From: Anisakis pegreffii
Lineage: Eukaryota; Nematoda; Chromadorea; Rhabditida; Anisakidae
Length of the DNA stretch: 64,000 nucleotides
Direction: 5' to 3'
Assembly (NCBI GenBank): GCA_035041965.1
Contig: JAPYMA010003008.1
Coordinates: forward strand, 1 to 64,000
Part shown: positions 12,278 through 27,138 of the stretch, in pieces
Layout: each line of letters opens with the position of its first letter
How positions within the stretch are numbered: the stretch's first letter is position 1
Position numbers and translations under genes: made by a program
The notes under the pieces: generated by a model
Told to the model about the DNA's origin: nothing
Databases searched by the model: none
Seen by the model: only the letters and a program-made list of their open reading frames with translations

Positions 12278-15200
12278 GTTCCGTCAAAAGAATGACGTGT
12301 GAAGCAAGGTCAATTGAATTTGATTAACTTTTTCTACGTTTTGATAAAGCGACAAATGAATATTAATAATTGTCATGCAAACAAGAAGTGAACACGTCTG
12401 CATGCATATAGTCGAGCAGAGTGATCATATGATGATCACTATTCTCGATCTGATTGTGTGTGATCAAGAAAATTGCATGTTCCTTATTTACATTCACTAT
12501 TAATGTACCGTAGACGATAAGAGGAGGGGTAAATTTTGTTCGGTCGAGAAGGGAATGACATATTGAAGGGAGTTAACAGGCTAGTCGTTAGAGCATTAGC
12601 AATAGGAGTAGCTATAGCAGTAGCGATAGAGCGGTTGAGCCAGATAGCTGCACAGCTGTCTTTTGAATTTGGTGCTTAGTGGTTCGTTGCTTTATTATTA
12701 GTAGTAGTATTGTGTGCGATTGGTAGAAGCTCTAGTATCGGTAGATGGATGTGCCTGTCTTTGGTGAGTTTCAACTTTGGTATTTGAAGGAGATAACTAA
12801 TAGAATGATAGGTTGATAGGTTAGAGGAGCAATGATTGAGGAGCAATCAATGATAGGTTCGGGAGATTTTCGAGTGGTTAATTGCTGGAGCTGACTTGTG
12901 ACAGGAAGATATTCGCGATTTCTGTTCAAAGGACTAACTAAAGGCATAAACTCGTCATGAATTACAATTGCTGATTTAAAAAATCAATAACTTGAATAAC
13001 TTATTTACCATCAATACTTTTGTATTTGATTCAGGTTAACATGAGAACTTGCAACTAGAACGAAATTAGGATGCGAGAATAGGAGAATTTGATGGAGCAG
13101 TTCGTTCCTGAACTCTTAACTCAGCAAGTATTTTATTCCCTTTCCACATAAAATATCTGCAAATGTCAATGATTGTTATTTATTACTGCTTATCTGTTCA
13201 ATTAAATTCGACGAGAATAACCTCCATCGAACACGTCGTTTTCAGAACATCATTATCACCGTTCCTGGCCTTTCTTCTCATCATCATATTCGTCAACGTT
13301 TCATGCTTCATTAAAGTGATTTCCTCGTGTTCATTCAACGAACTCAATATTTTTATGCAGCTAAATCTCGAACCCCGAAAGCAATCATTGTATCCAATTA
13401 TCCAATCACGTAATTGCTCAACATCGTTTCATTTGATCGCTTCATTGTTGTTCTCTACCTTCTAAAAAGAGCCTTTGTTTAGGTGTTTGTTAGCTGAGTG
13501 ACTGCTGTTGATCAATTCGACCGAGTCACGAAGCTGATCTACTTTAATGCTCTCATTCACTCACTTCATCGTCCACTCAATTGTGACGACCAAACACTCA
13601 ATTATTATAACTGATAATTATCATCAACTGTAATCTCATCGACTAGTCCTAATTCTCAACCAACAACTTCGAACGCCATTCGACACTTATCGTCAGCAAT
13701 CAATTGCTTATTACTCAAATACATCAATTCTTTCTCCAGCAGTACCTTGTTGTTTTTATAGTCAATTGTATTGGTTCGAATATTGTTTCAACTGTGCCTG
13801 CTTCACCACGTATGGACAATGACAGCGTTGCTTTTGGCGCAGACAACACTGGTGATTGTGTAAGAATATCAGAGGCAATTCTCTCGAGGGGAATTAACGA
13901 TGTCACAAGGTATCTATCGCCTAATTCCACTTCCAACCAATGAACCATTGCATCTGTTTACACAGATGCACTTTATTGTAATTAATTGTTGCTGCTGAAG
14001 AACATACATATCTACCAAAACCCTCTTGTATCTCGATCAACAAGAATGATTACCTTCTTCCTCCTGTACCACTTACACCCTTACTCAATACATCATATCA
14101 AACGTTCTTATCGACAACTTCATCATAGTGCCATCTTATTCTATTTTAGTAAAGCTAGAAGCACGATACGTAGATTTTGGAGCTGCATGATACACAGATC
14201 AATGCTTACTACACATCAACTTTACCACAAAACAGTTCTACCAGCATTTGTTCTCTTTCATAATCAAGTCTTACTTTCATTTCATAATATGTCGATTAAT
14301 CATGATTGTTCATGGTCCTTTGTAAAAAGTTACACTTACGTCTTGTTCAATTAGCACTGTTGGTGCCTGTTGCATTTCTCAGTGAAAAAGTTGTGACATA
14401 AGTCATTCGAAAGATTTGATAGATCTCAGCAAAGCATTTTATGCTTATCTTTGCTACGAACATCCATTCTTTCGCCATACTCTTTTGAAGTTCATTTTAA
14501 TGGGTTTCTTATGGAGTCGTTCTGCAGAGCATTACGTTGCGATCATGAATGATTTATTTGAGCAAGTTACACACACTTTCGTATTGTGTGCTGATAGTGG
14601 TATATATTTGATTTCATATTCAATGCATACGAATTATGCAGCATTCGTGTTCATGATAATCATTTAGCACTCCGCATTGCTGACCATCAAAAGTCTTGCA
14701 GCAAAGTTCGTGAACCAGAAAAAAATGGGTGATACTTAACGAGGATTTATTTACTCGCATAAAGAAGATCATCAATCAGCTCAGAGTGAATATTTCATTC
14801 CTGTCTTCCCATCACCAATCTCATTTCGTTCCTTCACTGACATCATTTATTCGCTTTAATTATACGCTATAAATCTGATGGAATTTCACCTTAGAGTGCA
14901 GTGCTTATTGCACAAAGCCGTTCGTTGCTATTTATGCTGTTAGGTGTTTTCAATAAAGCTAGAGATCAATCAATTTAGCATTGTTTCCTGTTCGCTTAGT
15001 CTATGTTCACATGACCAACATTTAGTGCGAACACCCAAAACATTCTCTCGGAAATGCTTTTTATTATGCAACAGCAGCTTTGTGAAGATTGTTTTAATTA
15101 CCTCATAGAGTTGAAGCATTCGGCTAGAAACATTTTGCTCAGTCGAAGCATCCAATGCACAGAAAATGTTAATTAATCGCCTTTCTTTGCAATTCACTGA

Positions 15201-18200
15201 TGGGATTCACTGAAGCGTGCAATGAAGATGACGTAGAAATGCACAATTGAAGCTGAGAGATGAGATCAATATCGACTGGTGAATACTTTAACGATAAAAG
15301 ATTCCTTGATGGAGAGAGTCATATGTATATCAAGTACGTTGATGGTCGTCACTCTGCCTCTTTGCGTTTCTTGTAAGGAACAGCAAAGAGGTATAAAAAC
15401 AAGACGTGAACATTCTCTGTGCCGATTAAGTCTTCATGATAAACGAGCGGAAAAATTCGAGCAGTGCAATAGGGTTTTGCTTGCTCTCATTTGTCCTCAA
15501 ATTATTGTTCTCGATTTCGAATCGCTTCGTGAGTTTGAGAGCTTGTATTTGCTCGAAGAATCTGCTAATGTCATGTGCGTGACTGACTAACTGCAGGAAA
15601 TTCAATTTGCAATCAGAACAGAAACAATTACGCGTTGGTGTTGCGATCACGATTTGGCACAAAAAATATCCATGTATTGCTTTTTAACATATGATCAGTT
15701 CATGTTTCGTTGAGAAATGCTCTACACTGATGATTCAGATGTGTGAGGTGAGTGAACGGGAATTAATGTGATGTTCAAATTGTATAAGATGTTGATCACA
15801 TGCCTGTTTCAAGATACAATTCAAGAAAAGGTGGGGACTGAGTTGATGGAAATGAAGGTGATTAGAACTGTTCAAGATTATTATTTCGGCTTTTTGAATT
15901 TATTTATTGTCCTATTGCAGTGGAGCTATTAACATTATGGCAAACGATTGTTGAACATGAAGATAATTCAATCGTTTAGCTAAACCGCTTAGATCTCTTT
16001 TTTTTCAATGAGTTTTTTCTTTCTTCTTTCTTCTTTGCTCCTTACTGAGCCGCTTAGATGATCTCAAAACTGATTTTACTCACTTCTAGCATTCAGTTGA
16101 TAAAAACCACACATAACAGGTCGACTTTGAACATACGAGCGACATGTTCTCTATGTGCATCTATTGAATGTTCTCGGAAAATATTGTCTCATCTTTGAGG
16201 AGTACATGTGTAATTGACTTTCGGCAGTTGCTGCTGTGCATTTCAATGAAAAGTCCATTTTAAGCGAATTCGCAAAACGTTTTTTGGCCAGTTGCATTCA
16301 TCAAAAGAAAATCTTCACCGGAATCGCTCAGCATTATCATTAGCTACATTCCCTTTTCGTACCCAATTGACTGTTCATTTGCGCCTCCAAAAAAAAACAA
16401 CAAATCAGGCTGATGCAATTTCGAATTCTCACAAACGACTGATTCATCATGACAATCAGTAACCGCATTAAGCATAAGCATAGGTGAAAAATGTGTCGAT
16501 AAAATCACCTACTCTGTTCTCTCCGTCTTGAACACTTCAAATTGTGCTGCAAAGTAGTGTAAGCATTCATCGTTTCAGCTCCGAAAAAGTAGCAAAAATT
16601 TTTGCCTTTTGAATTTGACGCTGTTAATCGTAAGTTTTATGCAGTAATCTGATCGGTAAAAGATGACGCGGCGAATTATATGCGATGGCCGAGTTTTTCA
16701 TTAATGGAATTGCTTTCAGAAGGTGAAGATGAGTAGTATGAGGAAAGGAAAGTTGTGATGAATTCTCAGAGCTTTTGTATTTGCACCGTATTATTGGGTT
16801 GTTTGCATACACAAACTTAAACAATTCACACTGCTTGAGAATCTCAGCAAAACAAGCTTTCAATGACACTTGAAATGTAATGTTGTGTAAATATGCATAC
16901 AATCGAGAAATATTAAAACACGATCAAAATTAGCAACGTGAATCGATCTAATTGTTGAAATTCGATTCACTGACAGAAGTTGATGTACGGACGGCTGTTT
17001 TCAGTTATTCGTGCTGCTTCTTGTAATGCGATAGCACCTTAACAAAATGAATTTGCTGTGTGCACGCGAGATAGCTAGTCACCTTTAACCACTACTATTC
17101 ACTGATCAACGCCGATTCTTTGCTGTGAATGAATAGAAAAAAATCGTAGGCATACTACGTAAATTGTCTTCAAGTAGAATTTTATGGACGAAAAACTTTG
17201 CGGTGAATATGAATCGTCAGTATTATTGGCGAACGATGAACTTTATTTGAGAAACAGGATTCGCATAATGTGGTTTTAAAAGCAAAAGAATTTTATTGTA
17301 AACCTCAGATCTTGATTTATCTTATTTGTGCTGCAAATAACAAATCATCAGTACAACATCCAGTTCACGCTTTTGTCATATTAGTTGTTTGAAACAATTA
17401 TAGAGCACTTATTGAATTTGCTATGGCAAGTTGTAAATGCGTCAATAAAACTAGCTGTGCAATGATCGGAAGGGTTTGTTTCCAAGAGAGATTGTAATTT
17501 AGCGCTCAGTCATAAATTGTTTATTGCTTGCAAAGTGATCAAACAACCTCAACTGATCCATCCACCACTAAGTACTTTCTTGTATACATTCAACATTCCT
17601 CACTTCAACACCAAGCAAAACAGCAATTATTTTTGCGTCTCATTTCGACAATTGAAGATGAGAGTATTTGAAAGAGTGGCGGCCGCTCAATTCATGTTTT
17701 TCCTACTTTGCGCTATTTTAATAACACTTCGAATATTTGCGAAAAAAAAGAAAGATTATCTTTCCGTCGTTTTTCCGAGACAAAAATTACCGATCGCTTT
17801 ATTTTTGTTTCACCGAAAAAGAAATTGACTTCGAGTTCAAGACAAGCAGTTTGCCATTCTTTTTTTCATCGCGGTAAAATGAAGCGCACCGTTTTGTTGA
17901 TCTACCAAAGTACCTTTGATAACAATCGAACACATTTGAATTGCTGATTGAATGAGGCTAATTGAGTTGGAAGGGACACTCAGTCGTGCACGAATCGATT
18001 CTTTGTAAAGCATGTTCATCGCCGCCTTGTTCCTCTCCGAACTGTTATACCAAACACCCACTTTGTCAATTACGATGTCGAGAGGCATCATCAGTCAACA
18101 TTTCGAAGAATCATTTATGGAACCGCACCACGTAACTGATGCGCTTCACTGACGTATCTTCTCATTTGCAAAAACAAATCAAGCGATGAGCTTTGTTCCA

Positions 18201-19678
18201 ACTCGAAAAAATATCATCCTTCGATTAAAAAATTATATCAATTCAATCATTGAGATGGAAGGGTATTTATCTAAAGCGAACAGATATTCATTAAGAAACA
18301 TTCACATTCACGAAAGATGTGATAATAACGATGAATGCTTAGCTTTTGTCTTACTCGATTTAGACTATACGATCTAAATTCTCATTCCAGAAGGTTTACT
18401 TGCTTTATTGCTGATTGCTGACAAGTTATCAACTATGCATAAAAAATTATTCCATAGGAGTATATATGAAATTGAGGAATCGCATTATCCACTTATCCAA
18501 CCATACAGCCGTCGAGTTTCTAAAATTACGTCGAAAATCATTGAAAGTGGAAAGTCAAGCATCGTTTCTTTCACTTCAATCGACAGCAATGATTGATTTT
18601 TGTGGCGAAGTGGGGAAATATTGTGATGATGATCAGTATCGTTTGAGGACGTTTTTTTCTTGTGAGAGGCGTGCGCTGGGGAAGTGATTATTAAGTTGGA
18701 TCGTTTGTTTATTTAACAGGATTATTTGATATTCGATGAGCAGAGGATAATATTGTTTTATTTCGTTTAAGACAAACATTCGAACGAAAACAAATATTGC
18801 GCACATTCGATTGATCACAACCACAATTGTCCATTGGAATCTTTCTCATGAGCACATAAATAACAGTGAAAATCATTTAATGGAGTGAACGCTTCTAGAA
18901 AGTTTGTTCTCGCATGTTAAATCCATCCATTCATAAGATGTAAAATCTAAAGGGTAATCGCTTTGCAGCTGCACACCTTGTTTTGTTGTTCTCTCAAAAC
19001 GCAGCTTTCGAATAACTTCAACATCGCTACGCCAGATAAAAGAACATTAAAAATCAATCAAATGCATTCGTGATCCTATCGCAGCAAAATTTATACCTGC
19101 TACTAATTAGTTAGTAACCAACTCTAACTTACATATATCATTCACCACAGTGCTCATCATTTTAAGTTAAATATATGGTTGTCTTATGATGATATCAATA
19201 GCCAGCAAGCACCAACTTACGATTGATGATGCATTGACTATATTCAATTACGATAATTCTCATCGAATGAACGCAGTATTAGATCAGATCGTTTCAACTT
19301 TGTATTTAAGCATCTAAATTATTGAATTAAGACCACACGTAGACTATCAAATCACATCCACGATGTAGTACATTACGAAGTACCGTTGTTTTAAATGCTA
19401 AATCAATAAAGCATCCCAACGTTTCAGCTGCTTCTCAAATAGTTGAAAACATGACTGTTCTTCCTAACAAGCACAAATTCTCCTCACTTCTCAGTTTATT
19501 AACAAATAAGGTTCGACTTTAGCAGCTGGAATATCTATTTAACTGAGCAGCTTGGCCGATATTTAGGCCCATTGAACCCCATCAAGGAGAACCTTTTTTG
19601 AAGCACACACTCGAGATTTTATATTTCCTAATGATCGTAATGTTTCGCAGAGACTCGGAGATAAAGTTGTTGTTTAAG

Positions 19679-22600
19679 TTGGACGTCGGTTCAAGTAGCG
19701 TTCTCGCTCGTCTACGGTGCTTTAATGGTGATTGGTCTCGTCGGAAACGGTGGTGTGTTATTTGCGGTATCGAAAAACAAACGTTTACGCTCAGCACGGA
19801 ATATATTCCTGCTCAATTTGATCCTAACCGATATTCTGCTGTGCGTTACCGCCATCCCGGTGACACCGTGGTATGCACTTGCAAAAGACTGGCAGTTTGG
19901 TGCGTTGATGTGTCGACTGATGCCACTATCAAACTCATGTTCCGTTTTCGTGACCAGGTTTGTTTATTTCAGCCGATTCTTTTCATCTATTCCAAGTCTA
20001 TCTTCGCAACCAATTACGATGCTTATTGTTTGCTTATTGTTTTCGCATACAACTCCACAAAGTATTCAGTTACTTAAGATTCCATAGATGAGTCGACTCT
20101 AAGGAAAGTCAGTCTTTGAAATATCGACTTGACCCATCGAAATTCATTCAAATCTTTTTTATTGTACTTTGATGCGGTATAGCAAATTATGCACAAAATG
20201 TAATGTGCTCTCACGATCTCAGCAAGCCGTTACTCCAACACAAATATAATCGTATCGCATCTGAACGAGCTCAGGCTTGAATTAGCCGTAGTTTTCACTT
20301 TTTGAATGAGATTTACTCAATATGTTTTTTTCACTCGTCTTTTCGATGGATCTTTCTTGGGGATTAGATGTTAGTGAACACTTTTTGCACAACTTTTCTC
20401 TTGCTTTTTGCGTGTTTCGTTTGGATTTGATTTAGTCGAGGAATGTCTCATGCCATTTGATTTCCGATTCTCTTTCATGATTTCAGAATCGTATTTTTCG
20501 ATACTTGATAGTATCATTTATATTTAATCCAATTATAAGATAATGTTGGGTGAACAGTTGAATTTACTATTTAGTCGACAAAAAGTGCTGATTACGAGCG
20601 CAGAAAACAGCTGAGAAAACAACACACCCTTACAAGGGACTTATTTGTTTGCACAGATACCAATTAATGGCCGTTACTGTGGCTGATTTGAGTGCCACAC
20701 TCACTATCTTTATTAGTTCCCTTCGATTGATCAAAATCGATTCATGAAAATCGGACTTAATGAAGTTACCGAATAAATTTGGAGCGATTTTTAGTTGTAT
20801 TTTCTTTGAAGCGGTCAAATGTTGAAGGGAATCAAAAGATATCGAAACGCAATCACAGTTAATTCTACTACGAAATACACATCATTTCCAGTCGGTTCAT
20901 TGGTCAAATATGATCTTATGAGTCTTGCTTTTCACTAATAATGAAAACATAGTAAGAAAGTTGATATCGTTATTGGAAATCAAAAAATGTTCGTGGTGAA
21001 TCTTTTTTTCGAGAGGATTACTTCGAGTTATAGCGATTTGTTTTTTTGTGGTGCTCTCAGTGGAAGTGCATACGTCGAATGACAGTTTGGTTGAAATATG
21101 AAATGTTTCGATCGACCGATAGCAACTGTTCTCGCTGATATTTATTGTGGGATGATGTGCAACGAGGTTCTTTCGAGCAATGTTCTGAAGTTCATTCCAT
21201 CTCGCAGAAAAAAGTGCTTCGATTTGTGTTTATTTAACGAGATTTTCAATAGATCACTATGCTTTGTTATTGCTATTCAATATGCTCTTACATGCATCCC
21301 AGTTTAGTAGGTTGATATAGGGAAATCTCTGAATATTGATTGGTGAACGAAAGGGAATCGGGAAATACTTTTCTGAACGGAAACAAAACGAAAAAGGAAA
21401 ACCTAAACGAACGGAAGGAAAGGGAAAAATCTCACTTTTACATTCACTTTTTGAAAAGAAAAAAATTTTTTTTCACGGAAAATTTTTCAGTAAACACTCG
21501 TCATTGTTATTCCATTGATAATGAAGTTTTGTGGTCAAGACTTTTTCATCATAACACATCACAATTAGAAGAAGAATTTGTCTCTATTTTTTCGGTTTTA
21601 CCCAGGAGTTCTGTTTCGTTTGAAACTGTGACTTTGCGGTTAATTGGTGAAAAGCGATTGGTAATGAGGATGTTTGAGCATTGTCAGAGGACTCTCTTAA
21701 AGCAGACTTTCAATTGCTAAGCCACAAATGAGTGGATGCATTTCTATGGCAATTTCAAAGTCGAAGCATTTCGAGAATAATTATTAGCTGCTCCTTCAAG
21801 ATAGCTCCGCTGTTTGAGTATCAGATTTTGTCACGCAATGGATTAGTTCAAGACATTTACCCTTGCGGCTTTACTTCATTTTCCGTGAGAGAGGTTCAGT
21901 TTATCGTTTTAAGTGAACAATCGAGCAGAAGCAAACAAGTCGCCTAATAATGTGACACCAATCTTATTGCGATGATCAATGCTGCAATATCTAAATTACA
22001 CAACTAATTAACTAATATGAGTTGCACTTTCAAAGAGCGATACTTTCAAATTACTAATCAGTCATTTAATGATGATTTTGGAATATTTTTGCGTCAAAAA
22101 CTTTTGAATCAGTTTATCGGTGTCGCTTAGCGATACAGTGGGATTGTGCGCCTGTCATATGCTTTTCGGATAGCCATTCGAATTGCTGATGTTCTTTGTG
22201 AAATAGCAAGAAATATATTTTATGCATAAATAAGGAGTATATTTCAGCTGGAGTTTGACAGCAATCGCATTGGACAAGTTTGTGCATATAATCAATCCAA
22301 CTCGTGCACCGGTCCGCATTCGACAAGCCGCATTGATCACGTTGTTTATTTGGTTGATTTGTTCCTTAATTAATATACCGTATTTGATGAGTTACGACTT
22401 GGTGGATGGCGCATACTATGTACCCGAGAACGCGACACCGTTTTGTGGCCATTTCTGCGATGAACTCAACTGGCAGGGTGAGACACCGCGCAGATTGTAT
22501 GGCTCTACTGTCATGCTATTACAGGTACTTGCACTCCATTCATTCTCCAGCCATAACTCCAAAATTCTGCTTCTTCTCAGTTCAGTTGCTGTATCTTCTC

Positions 22601-25600
22601 AATAGTTCACTGTGAGCAACCTTGACAATTGTTCGCCAAACTGCAAACCTGGAGCGATGATGTGTTAACGCTCATAATTCCTAGTTGTCAGTCATTATGC
22701 AGCGTTGAGGTGCCTTTAAAGAACTACTCGCCTAAGCTTCAAATAATATCTAAAATTTCCATCGGTCGTGTTATGTGTGAGTAATGACTGGGGTTCAAAT
22801 TTCGTTTAGAATGCTCATTTAGAAAGTTTTAAGAGAACAAAAAAAATCCGAATTGCATCGATCAGAGACGAGAAGACAAAACTTTGAAAATTGCTATGCT
22901 CGCTCTTAATCAACGAAAAATTTTCTCCAATCTTTAAGTTGCTGAACTATTCAGAGTTATTTAAGCGTTTGCACAATCAAATTTTTAACTGAAACGAAGT
23001 TTTGCTGTGTTCTTCGAAATATTTTTCGGCTATTTTTCGCACCAAGTCACAAATAACCACAAATTTGCCATCATCATTATCAGCGAGAATTTTTTTCAAA
23101 TCGTTTGAAACGGAAAAGTTTCTGAACAGATAATATCTGCTGAAGGATCTTCGAAACTTGCTTAAAATCCTCCTGAAAAAAAATAGCAAGGAAATTGAAG
23201 TAGCATTGAAATAAGCAGCATATTGACAAAGAGAACGGAGCAATTTGAGAACACTTAACGATGAATACGCAGTTAGCCCGAGAAACGAGGCAAATTCCTT
23301 TTTGACTCAGTCTCGTTGTGTCGTCTATCATGTTCTTTCGTAGTATTCCACTGGTTGTATTCGTGAGACTGCAACTTATTCGGAATAAGAATGGAATCGA
23401 AATTATTTGTCATGGAAATAACCTAATAACATTCCGGGCGATTTCATATAATTTCAACAACAATAACACTGATGCTTGAAAAGATCTGATCAGTTAACTG
23501 ATGATGACATAATTGGATTCAGTGAAGTATCATTTCAAAGTTATAAACAACACTACGTTGATGAACAATTCGTGTCTTTAGTGAAAACATTCTTGGAAAC
23601 TTTTTTGATGATATGTAGTGATATTTTTGAGCATCAACAATTGCTTTACTCTGAATTCGATAAGCGGTGAGAATGTTCTCAAGCTTTAAGAAGCGTCCTT
23701 TCAAATGACTTGAAAAATTCATATTCTTGAAAAATTCGCACATTCATTCATCGCCGCTCAGAATTTGTTTCAGTGAGGAAATTTTGTGTTCCAACGGAAT
23801 AAACCACTATCACGCTGTATCTTTTATTCATTCAATCGCACTAGCGTGGATGAATTACCGGCAAAAAGAACACTTTTAAAAACTCTTTCCAAATATTTAC
23901 AATTTTTGAATATTCCCACAAATTTTTTCTCAATACATCTCATGAAAATAGTTGTCCAGTTGCTTTCTCTACTGAGCAATCTGAATTTCTTTAAGATTAA
24001 TGAACACCCATGGAAATGTGGAGTATAGTCGTAAAAGTTTTTGCGGCTTTCTTGCTTCAAGTCGAGTTCTAGGATCCTTTTTAAGGGGAATTTTGTGAAA
24101 GACGTGATGAAGCAGTTCATGGACTTGCACATGCATAGATAAACGTCTTCATGCGTACTTCTATGCGAATCATTGATTAAGCATAAATTCTTCATGAATA
24201 CATGTGAATAACCAGTTCGGAGTGTTTGTAATGCTCATATTCCATATATTCATGTCGACTGCTCATAAACAACTTCAAATTCATGACAATTATTCAGCTG
24301 AATGTAAAAAAAACGCCCGATAGATCTATCTACCTGCACTGCTTCTTTCACAATATGCACTCGTCATGAAAGCATTGAATACGAGGGAAAAGCACAGAAC
24401 TTCTAAATATCCAATCATAACCATCATATAATCTTCATTGATATGTAATTCTTTGCCATATATGACATTTTATCTTCGCATCAACGATTTGCATATCTCA
24501 TTGAAAAGAAACTCTCGGTACTATTTTAATCAAGTGCAAATTCTGCGAAATATTGCTGAATACTTTTTTGAGCGTATGAAATCGAGGCTTGTTCTTTACT
24601 CCTGATTCTATTAAACAATTATGACAGATAATCCCCTGAGGAGAAAGATCTTTTGAGTTGTTTTATTTGCTTTTTGGACTGAAGTGAAATGCAAAAGAAA
24701 TAAAATTCGCATTGAATGACGTTTTGCGTTCGTTTTCAAACGAGCACAATTTGGCGTGCATGATTAGTGCAGAAAATTGCAAAAAGCTAAAATGTTGATC
24801 AGATAAACTCGAAAATGAACCATTTTAGTAGGGTTTGAATTTGATGGTCATAATGAGTGCGTGTAAGATGGAGTTCTGAAATGGAATCACACTCAGAAAC
24901 AGTTTAAAAAAGCACCAAACGCAGATGGAATATTACGCGAACGGGAGACTGCGGATGAGCAAAAATTGTGATTGGAGCGCTGGTAATGTGGAACTGCAAA
25001 TAATATTTGCATTTAATGTGCCCAGAAATGACATTGCATCAAGAGAATTGACATCTGAAATGATGACTTTAATTTTGAAGTAATGCAATCCGTTCGGATC
25101 ATTTTATTGCACATCACTTTAATTCATACCATATGCGTTCGCTTCATTTTCAAACTAATCACAAACACTTTCAGTTAGGGACACTTTGTGTTGACCGAAA
25201 AAATATCGCATTCACTCGTTTCGAGCTACTAGTTACATTCGTATGGTATACAGTGGCTGAATCTGATTAATTTTCACTGGATAAAAAAAGCAATGTGAAA
25301 TGAAGAGTACCAGTTTTTTGAGCAGCCTAGATATTTTTGAAAGAGTGCAAAAATTGCGTGAGTGACAATTAAGATTTGTTGAGTTTATTGAACGTTTATA
25401 AATAGAATTTAAAATAAAATTTCAGTTTGTGGTGCCGCTAGCAATAATAACTTATTGCTACAGTAGGATATTAGAGAAGGTAGCCAAAGATATGATCGTA
25501 CAGAATGCACAATTTAGTGGAAGTCTTTCAACAGCTCAGCGTATCGAGGCTACACAAAGGAAGAAACGAGTAAGTTCTCTTTTCTAGTCATTCGACTCGC

Positions 25601-26417
25601 GTTAATCGTGAATGCTCATGAGAAAAATTGCATAAAAGGTGGCAAATTACAATACAAAAATTGTAGCAATGTCATGCAATTTGACATCAATATGGAAACA
25701 GTGCAGTCAGTTTGTGCAACGAAAGTGTCATTTACTGCGAAGGTGTTCGTTGATTTGCGAATGTTTGACAGAGTTGAAAAAAAACGACAAACTTTTAGGT
25801 GAATTATATTTTGATTGGCATGGTGGTTGCATTTATTGGATGTTGGTTGCCTTTAACTGCCGTCAATTTGGTCAAAGATTTCAGTGAGTTCTTTTTCGTT
25901 CGATCTTTTTTGAGGCTGATATTTTCTCTCCGAAAAGAACCGAACTTAAAGTGAACGAGAACAATCAAGGATAGTACGTGCCATCTTGCTAAGTTCGTCT
26001 CGTCGTCAAGTTGTTCTCGTCGCAGGTTCAGTCAACTCCCTCCACTGCTTTTCACTTCGTTTTGTTGATGCATTAAGAAATCACAATGTAAAATGCTAGA
26101 CTGCAGCATTTTCTTTATTTCAACAGTTCAGGAAAGCTACCGCCGATATTGTTGCTATTGCAGGGAAGGAGCCAGAATTCTTGGAGAGACAGCCATTTTT
26201 GTGGCCGTTAGTTGCACATGTTATTGCGATGTCAACTGTGATTTGGAATCCGTTGCTGTTTTTTTGGTTGACAAGAAAGCGGAAAAGGCCATTGTGGGGC
26301 CGAATAATTGCATCGTCAGATGTGCTCAGTTCGTTTCTGTCGCGAATCAGCTCGATTCGTCGCAATTCAGCAGCATTTCGCGCTCACTCGCCGACAGAAA
26401 CTAAGTTCGTTTCTTGA
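19679..26417 (+). CDS. Neuropeptide Y/F-like GPCR (NPR family), N-terminal exon not located
   Basis: Exons: about 19679-19957, 22248-22524, 25426-25569, 25799-25883, 26164-26417, all in phase (about 345 aa from TM1). TM1 reads FSLVYGALMVIGLVGNGG, TM2 NIFLLNLILTDILL followed by PWYALAKDWQFG, and TM3 starts at the conserved cysteine in GALMCRLMPL. The second loop has FCGHFCDELNW, TM5 is FVVPLAIITYCYSRI, TM6 VNYILIGMVVAFIGCWLPL and TM7 HVIAMSTVIWNPLLFFWL. This layout matches peptide receptors of the neuropeptide Y/F class, which couple to G proteins in neurons. Two signature positions differ: the TM3 end is LDKF where DR(Y/F) is usual, and the TM7 motif is NPLLF rather than NPxxY. The stop is TGA 26415-26417. 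The 5' limit is uncertain: an in-frame stop at 19662 means the exon starts between 19665 and 19692. Confidence 0.88.
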
Positions 26418-27138
26418 TTTCGCCAGACCTCATCTCGCCTCGTCACGCATTTTCATTCGTTCAGTGTTCGTCATGTAATAACTTCGTTGAAGAATTGTGC
26501 TTGGTCACGCACTCCTTAAGGGATACTTCAAGTTGTTAGAACTCTTTCAAGAGATCTCAATTTCAGAGTTATGAAACGACAAAAAGCGTCAGATGCGACT
26601 CCGTCTCGAACAAGACCATTGCTGGTTGTTGAGAACAATCGAACAATGAGAAGTCAATCATTGAACAACAGAACGATTCTTTGATAGAATACTTGTGCTC
26701 GATCGTAATCACTACTTTGATTGTTTCATCTCACATTTGTATTATACGTTCATTCGGGTACATTACAACTGTAGCCTCTTTTTGAAGTCGATTTCATTGT
26801 GTTTTTGTTAAATTCATTATGTTCTGCTTCATTCAGTCTGCATAAAGCAATCGAAAAGCTGTGAACCAATGAGAATTTACAAAAAGAAACCCGTTGTGCT
26901 GCAGCTTTACTTCATTATGGCATGACGTGCAACGTTCAGATATTTTACTGATGAGGTCTGTATTTCGAATTAATTTCGGAACGATAGGAACAGAACGACT
27001 CGGTTAGTATGAGCAAAAATGAGAGCGTGAGCTCCCGATACACTCCTACCAGTTCCTAGAAGGGAACCTGTTCGTAGGGTTCCACCACCATCTTGCTTTC
27101 AACCTGATTCCCATCTCGTACTCCCAACAAATGTGATA

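Larger units (their letters stand above)
6803..19678. other. Gene-poor region, about 12.9 kb
   Basis: I find no exon chain that keeps phase and resembles a protein family. Open frames of 60-120 codons occur on both strands but have chance-like composition. One or more N-terminal exons of the downstream GPCR may be hidden here. Contents I can point to are the AT-rich repeats near 10 kb and the tandem repeat near 12 kb, listed separately. Confidence 0.5.

Noticed and set aside
13163..13465. 100-codon hydrophobic plus-strand frame
   Set aside because: Hydrophobicity comes from T-rich sequence; no splice signals or repeated motifs suggesting a receptor.
13986..14354. 122-codon plus-strand frame
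   Set aside because: Ser/His/Tyr-rich translation typical of AT-rich noncoding DNA; no neighbours in phase.
19598..20077. 159-codon plus-strand open frame
   Set aside because: It overlaps GPCR exon 1 in another frame; the GPCR frame shows TM1-TM3 motifs, this one does not.
21340..21720. 126-codon plus-strand open frame inside a GPCR intron
   Set aside because: Lys/Glu/Phe composition follows local purine and T runs; no acceptor/donor pair and no family resemblance.
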